Positions 58,603 through 64,000 of a stretch of 64,000 bases of DNA are shown piece by piece. Made by a program: the position numbers and the translations under genes. The notes below the pieces were generated by a model. The model made no database searches, was not told the origin of the DNA, and saw only the letters and a program-made list of their open reading frames with translations. This DNA is from Tetrapyrgos nigripes (Eukaryota > Basidiomycota > Agaricomycetes > Agaricales > Campanellaceae): assembly GCA_013368315.1 (NCBI GenBank), contig JAACJM010000113.1:186001-250000 (forward strand), given 5' to 3'. The stretch's first letter is position 1. Every line of letters starts with the position of its first letter.

Positions 58603-59591
58603 TCAGTGTCCACCGACCAAAGGGGCACGTTCTTCATCTTCGAGGCGCACTCCTCTGACGCGAGTAGAGAGACCATAAGCTCCCTTAACGACCCAAATCA
58701 GCGAAAGGATAGCGAACACCAAAGCAGACCAGTGGATGAATCCAGTGGTTCTTTGCTCGGCGAAGATAGCAAAGAGTGACCAGCAAATGGCGATACTAGC
58801 AGGCAGGTCACCCTCAGGAGAGGAGAAAGCGTAAGTGGCCGAAGTGGCTTCGAGGAAGAACCTGTACAGAGTTACATGAATTCCCTTAGTGCTCACTAAG
58901 GGGATTAAGAGGAATTAGTGAACTTACAGGGCAAGGAAGACAAGAACTTTAGTCCAAACGCCAGCTGGTTTCTCGAGCGCATTGACACCAAAGGCCTCGA
59001 AGATGGTCAAGACTACGAGGACTGTGGTCCATCCGTGGTAGAGAGAAAAAGGAAGGTGGACGAAGAGTTCGTCGGCGACAGACTCGGCAGTGTGATGTTT
59101 CTTGACGACGTAATAGATATGGGTGACTGCGGATGAGACGAAGAGAGCGAAGACAAAGGCCACGATGTAATGGTGAGTGGCCCAGAGGTTGACGTAGATG
59201 GCGTTCAAAATGGCTAGCAAAGGGAGGCGCCAAGAGATACCGTCAATGATGACACGCTTGCCATTAGGGAAGAATTGGTAGATGATAGTTCCGAGCAGAA
59301 GGAGGTGAATCAAAGACCTAGACGAGATTGAGCGCTCTAACTTGAAGATTCAGAAGAACACGACATACCAAATGAGAAAAGCCCAAGCAGCTGGGGTGAT
59401 GTAGGTGATTTTGCCAGTGAAGTAAATGTTACTGGGAGATGCGACGGTGTAGATATTTGAGCCTAAGAACAAGACATAGCAAATAACGTTGACGATCTGT
59501 TTAGAGCAAACTGCTGTTAGAGTACGGCGACGGAAAACGGTAGAAAAGAGCTTGCCTTGAGCAGGATGCCGCTTGTCCAGGAGTCAGACAT
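58603..59591 (-). CDS. Polytopic membrane protein, TspO/MBR-related in appearance
   Basis: [12 protein letters not shown] is followed by an intron with a GC donor (AAG|gcaagctc, acceptor ctaaacag), then about seven to eight hydrophobic helices: [127 protein letters not shown] and [19 protein letters not shown]. The word [16 protein letters not shown] recalls TspO/MBR-related proteins; this is a weak recognition. The cytosolic tail [14 protein letters not shown] is charged. Codon use is strongly biased to C/T-ending codons, unlike most neighbours, which suggests high expression. Borders other than the first were read from frame: 59577-type donor, tgg split near 59370, and leu split near 58927. 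Confidence 0.75.
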
Positions 59592-60267
59592 GATGGTGGT
59601 CGAGGTGAAAGATGCGGTCTTGTCTTAGAGCCCTTTTATTGACGGCGGCAATTTCGAGGTCCGTCATTTAGAACGTCATTCTTTCCTTCCGCAGTTATTA
59701 CTGGAACATACTAGGCCTGTTCGAATTCCTCATTTTCAAGGTCCGGGGTTCCTCTCTCAGAATCAGACAGATCCAATAGACCGGTGTTGTCATCCCCGTT
59801 CTAGGGTATCAGTCAAACGCCAGTGCGCGGAATTTAAATAGGGCAATGTACAATGAGACACATGGTAATCAACGAATAATATTTGAACCTGTTCTCGAGA
59901 CTCAGTCAAGGACAAGCGGTATTCAAGTGACGCACAGGAAGGACGAGTCACGCCGATACAGTGTGCGGCCGAAACACTTCAATGCAGAACATCAAGAGCG
60001 ACACCAGCCAATCTTATCTTTCCTCCTTTTCCACGTCCGGACATGTTGATTGAGAAGCTAGTGAGGTGGGTTGCGGGTTGCGAGTTGAAGCTAGGAAATG
60101 GACGCTAGGGAATGTTCCTGGCTGGTTATGAAAGCAAGTCGGGACTCGGAGCAAATGGGTCCACGTAGAGCTACTATTATTCGTTACACTCATGTAGTTT
60201 TGTGAGCGGCATAATACTATCTATCTCGGTTTCGGAGCTCGTCGCTTAGCTGAAGACCAGTCCTTTA
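59592..60267. other. Intergenic DNA upstream of membrane protein
   Basis: Contains a likely promoter for the minus-strand gene. No further gene recognised. Confidence 0.5.
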
Positions 60268-60269
60268 TA

Positions 60270-60875
60270 CAGTGTCTTGCATAATTTTCTTGAGGTCGCG
60301 TTTTTTCGCACTTGTTTATTTGTATTTGCTAGGTGTTCGCTTCCGTACATATGATGTCACGAATATCTCCTCGAGGCGACTGAGGCGACTCGAAGCAACA
60401 CCAATATCTCTTTTCCTCATGCCTACCAATCCAAGCGGGCCCTTGCATCCAGACATCGGAAGGTTGAGATGGATTCTCGAGGTTCGGAGACACAAACATG
60501 GTGTGGCAAAAGGGTAATTTCTGCACAGAGGGTTTAAAAACATGTCGGCTAGGAGGCTGCCAGGACAACGATGGCGCCGAAAAGTACAATGTGCCAGATG
60601 TGAAGAGTGTAGCCGGAAAAGTGCCAATTTTTGGTTGGATGCAGGCACACAGCCATTGAAGGAGATAAAGGAGGGATACGTATTCAAACTACTCATTCGT
60701 TCCTCAAAGCGCGCTGGACGATGACCAGGAAGCGAGCAGGAAGTCGAGGAAACAGCGACTCGAGCTGACTACTCAATGACACGTAGAGATTCTCATGACA
60801 TCATACCATCACCTATCAAATACAAATAAACAAGTGCGAAAAAACGCGACCTCAAGAAAATTATGCAAGACACTG
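60270..60875. mobile_element. Non-autonomous TIR element (MITE-like), TA target site
   Basis: A 606 bp element bounded by perfect 58 bp terminal inverted repeats beginning CAGTGTCTTGCATAATTTTC; with small gaps the inverted similarity extends to about 100 bp per side (ttatttgtattt... tatgatgtca). It is flanked by TA on both sides (60268-60269 and 60876-60877), the target duplication of Tc1/mariner-pogo-type elements. The interior has no transposase reading frame. Near-perfect TIRs point to recent activity or conversion. An autonomous partner is not in this window. Confidence 0.85.
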
Positions 60876-60877
60876 TA

Positions 60878-62834
60878 GTGGTCATCGGCCTTCCCTGCCA
60901 AATTCAAACTCCGACACTGGCATAGACAGGTGGTCGAGGTTGATATATTCACTTTCGCCACTCGTTTGTACGGAAAGAAATGTAGCTTGAATGCCTAAAG
61001 AAAATTTGTTGGTTCTCACTTTTCAAATTTTGAATCAGAATACCACAAACTGAGATTTATGAGCCTAGATTTGAGTATATCTTGTCCATTCCCTTAGATA
61101 GATGAAGAATTCGGGAAAACTGGAACCAAGCCTTTGTGAAGGACGAAATAAGCCACGTTCATGACAAGGAGTTGAGCACTGTCAGGGGACACTCGCGTTT
61201 AGAGAGTAGTTCGATGTCGATCGAGACCAAAATGTATTGTGGAAAACCGGCCCGGGTCACGTTTTTCGCGTTTAGACGCGGTGTCCGTTATTACCTCCCA
61301 CTGTCACTGTCATTTCCACGCGTCTCCCGCTACTGAATGAAAAAAAAGCCTCAAGCAACGTCAACATACGAAGACTATTACCCTTAAAAACCACTCTAGC
61401 CACGATGGCCTGGGCAGTCCCGTCACACCGCGCCGCAAGAAGCTGATGGTGGAATTGGAGGTGCAGACCGAAAGGCTCCACCAAAGGGAGGAGGAGATAC
61501 GCGCTTTGAACAGACGGAATGCAGTCCTTGTCACGCGAAATGGTTTTTTGAGATAACACATCCAGAAAATTTATTCGTGCACGAAATACCGCAGAGAAGG
61601 TTCGACGCGAAAAGACGCGTATCAAACATGCAAAAGACGTACAGAAAGGACGCTATACTGTGGGGAACAGGAGCATTTGAGCTGGTAGGTAGCTGGGAAG
61701 AGGAAGACGAGGAGGAAGACGAGGATATGCTTGACAATTATTAGTAGTACTAATAGTAGTACCTTATATACATACATCTTTACCTCTTGATAATTAGCAC
61801 AAAATCTCATAATTGAAGATCTATACATGAAGTACTTTTAGCTACCCTACGAGGCTGAGAACGGTCGGCCAGAGCAATAAATGACGCTTCGAGTCAAAGT
61901 AGCGGGAGTCCCTTCATAACGTGGGAACACTTGCCTGAATCCGGTAATACCAGTTTTACGATCACAGATTTTTCGCAGGGGAGGCCGATGACCACTATAA
62001 TTTATAGAGGAAGCAGAGGAGTATTACGCGTGGATCACGTGTATACTTTCCGTGTTGACTCACGCGCTTTATTTTTACCTTCGACTCTTTTCAAAATCTC
62101 GGACCAGAACTGGTGCTTTTACTTCTCAATGTGCAATCGGTCGGTGATATCAATACCAGGAAATGATTTGTTCTGATAATTACCTAGGTCTTAATGCCGA
62201 GCTTACGCCACAGTGGATACACTTTCGAGAACGTGAAAGATTTCTGCTTTGCGAGTATGGAGAAGTGTCAAGCCTTCAAGTACAAAATCCTGGGCCCTTC
62301 TCTCCGCTCTCTCGGCCCATGAACTCGTCGTAAAGCCATTTTTAACACGCACATCGAGTGTCCCGAAAACCTGCGACGCGGCGACGGTTTTATGGACAAT
62401 ATTTACACATCAGCACCGTGATATAAGCCATTTGTAAATTGCTGCACGATCTCACGGAGACCTTGCATGTCCACAGCTTTTACATAGAATGCACTGACAG
62501 CTTTGGCGCCAGGGAGGCGCCGAGAGAGCGCCCGTTAATCAATATCCGGGCGCCAACATTTCGTGAAAAGTCCATACATCAGATGATTGGGGAGGAAGGT
62601 TTACCTTGACAGCACGAGGACGATAGGGTGTCTTTCTGGAAGCTTGCATTCATTTTCCTTCGTTCCATCTGCCCTTCAAAGCCAGCCAAATGCTGGTTTC
62701 AGCACGCGTTTATGACATAAACGTTTCGCTGTCGGGAAGCATTCCGAGTTCTAAAGGCCAGCCTCAGTGTGTATTAGACCTACTTCGCTTCTCGTATTAC
62801 CCCTTCTCATCAGCAGCTCTATCTTCATTCTAGC
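60878..62834. other. Gene-poor region
   Basis: Two kilobases with no intact gene recognised. Holds a coiled-coil-like open segment at 61393-61557 and a short tag/agt-rich stretch at 61738-61762. Could be remains of transposons. Confidence 0.4.
61393..61557 (+). CDS. Coiled-coil coding fragment, unassigned
   Basis: Reads in frame SHDGLGSPVTPRRKKL, then MVELEVQTERLHQREEEIR and ALNRRNAVLVTRNG before a stop. Heptad spacing of Leu/Val suggests a coiled coil. No start or flanking exons found; this may be a relic of a gene or mobile element. Confidence 0.25.
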
Positions 62835-64000
62835 ATGAAGCAGCATACTCCACTGGCAACCAAGCCTCAGCCCCTTCCCTCTCATCCACCTATCCGTGCA
62901 TTCAACCTCAACACTACCGTCGGGTCGAAGCCTCCCAGAGATATTGTTCTTGAAGAAGCTGCGATCGATTTCTGGCATGCGTTCAATCCACGACCAATAC
63001 GTATGCTCAATCATGAAGACTTGCATTTGGCCTCGCAAGCTTTGGAAATTTGGGAGCAAAAAGTACAGTCAGGTATCCCCAAGCTGACAGAGCTCCGCGC
63101 GGTGCGCCCCATCCATATGCGCTATAGCAAAATTTATTCTCAACTGCCTTCCACTCTAGTATAAGCTCAGTTTTCTCGTTCTCGACATGCTACAAGTGCT
63201 TAAACGTGTCATATTGATTCCAAAACTTTCGGGGGACGCACATAAGTCGTTGAAATCTCGAATTCAAGATCTTATACTCGATATCTACGCCAAAATACTG
63301 CAGGAGAAGAGGTCGACAACACGGGCAAGGTAGAATCTTCCTCTCATGACCCTAAATGTTCACAACTGATTTTGACAGGGATTTATTAGCTGGACTCTCC
63401 GAACATATCGGCACCAACTTGCTTAACTTTGGGGAACACCCCATCCTGGTAAGTCGTGTATTAACTTCTAGGCTTTCTAGCCTCATGGTGATCTTTCAGT
63501 GGGCTACCGCGGAGCTTCCGTTCATCATAGAGTTGCTTGAGGCATGGACCCTGAGCGAATTGTCTCCAGATGTATCAGTGAGTAAGGACTCTCTACGCAT
63601 GCCACATGTCTCGGTCTGACCGGCAGTCGTAGGAGACTGGAATACTGGGCAGTCTTCAAGGCATCTACCTGGTCCCATGTCTCCCAATTGTATCCGTGTC
63701 GCAAAATTTACGCTCTCGAGCATTCAAACTTTTCAAAGAATGGAGCTTGGTCTTGAACATACCTTTGAGAACCAAAACTCCCGATCCTACTCCAGACAAC
63801 GTAGAATGGCGATTCATTGACGTCGGAACTCTCGCTCACGTCTTGCAGTCATTGGAGAATGCTGCCGGTACTGGTGACACAAAGGTATCTACTAAATGCC
63901 TTCTCCGCTGCACGAATCTGAGTTTAGTGATTAGAACCTTCGTATAGCGCTACAGAGGCTCCAGCACTTTGTCAACATCGATATGGACGTGGATTTGGTA
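62835..64000 (+). CDS. Hypothetical helical protein, partial (runs off window)
   Basis: Starts MKQHTPLATKPQPLPSHPPI at 62835. First exon continues with AIDFWHAFNPRPIRMLNHEDL and LEIWEQKVQSGIPKLTELRA, donor about 63101. Following exons read YKLSFLVLDMLQVLKRVIL, SRIQDLILDIYAKILQEKR, DLLAGLSEHIGTNLLNFGEHPIL, WATAELPFIIELLEAW, ETGILGSLQGIYLVPCLPIVSVSQ, RAFKLFKEWSLVLNIP, VEWRFIDVGTLAHVLQSLENAA and, at the edge, LQRLQHFVNIDMDVDLV. The composition is alpha-helical with no recognised domain. Junctions are in phase, but the two 3'-most are tentative. The 3' end is beyond the window. Confidence 0.65.

Overview
The window looks like nuclear DNA of a mushroom-forming basidiomycete (Agaricomycetes). The evidence is indirect but consistent: genes are packed at roughly one per 1.7 kb on both strands, nearly all are split by many introns of about 45-60 bp with GTRNGT...YAG borders, several exons are tiny (5-21 bp), and there are families typical of this class, such as a DUF6533 membrane protein, Zn2Cys6 regulators, a fungal Git3/Gpr1-like GPCR and a TKL-like kinase with an Agaricomycete-style N-terminal region. 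No rRNA, tRNA or CRISPR array was recognised. All gene models were built by hand from reading frame, splice consensus and remembered family motifs; most close to an exact multiple of three across all exons. No search was run.

Layout. 1-9.7 kb: 3' truncated G-alpha gene; a decayed duplicate of sar1 next to the intact Sar1 GTPase gene; the GPI mannosyltransferase gene PIG-M/GPI14 converging on the WD40 ASTRA-subunit gene ASA1; then 2.5 kb with nothing recognisable. 9.7-14.5 kb, minus strand: a mitochondrial single-pass protein, a flavin fumarate reductase fused to cytochrome b5, and nicotinamide riboside kinase. 14.6-19.4 kb: a hypothetical gene, membrane dipeptidase (M19), and a possibly frameshifted membrane protein. 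20-25.6 kb: UCH37 and MED31 sharing a 98 bp divergent promoter, a nucleotide-sugar-type transporter and a small Zn2Cys6 factor. 26.3-32.1 kb: DUF6533 protein, GPCR, and a DUF218 protein. 32.3-35 kb: a regulator with two C2H2-type fingers plus Zn2Cys6 plus a fungal TF domain. 35.3-39 kb: HAD hydrolase and O-fucosyltransferase-like gene, divergent. 39.3-47.4 kb: Vts1, a 6PGDH-like dehydrogenase, a WW-MyTH4-RhoGAP protein and an Mtf2-like mitochondrial gene. 47.7-51.8 kb: cytochrome P450, a 65-residue DMAC1-like protein, and mitochondrial enoyl-CoA hydratase. 52-54.3 kb: a YCII-domain tandem family with a third relic. 54.4-59.6 kb: kinase, BTB protein, polytopic membrane protein. 59.6-62.8 kb: gene-poor, with a 606 bp inverted-repeat element flanked by TA. 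62.8 kb to the end: a partial gene of unknown function.

Most genes are unrelated housekeeping functions; I see no secondary-metabolite cluster and no coherent new multi-gene system. G-alpha and the GPCR lie in the same 64 kb but nothing ties them functionally. The most unusual signals are structural: the decayed sar1 duplicate, three GC-AG introns, a set of micro-exons down to 5 bp, the YCII duplication series, and the TA-flanked miniature element.
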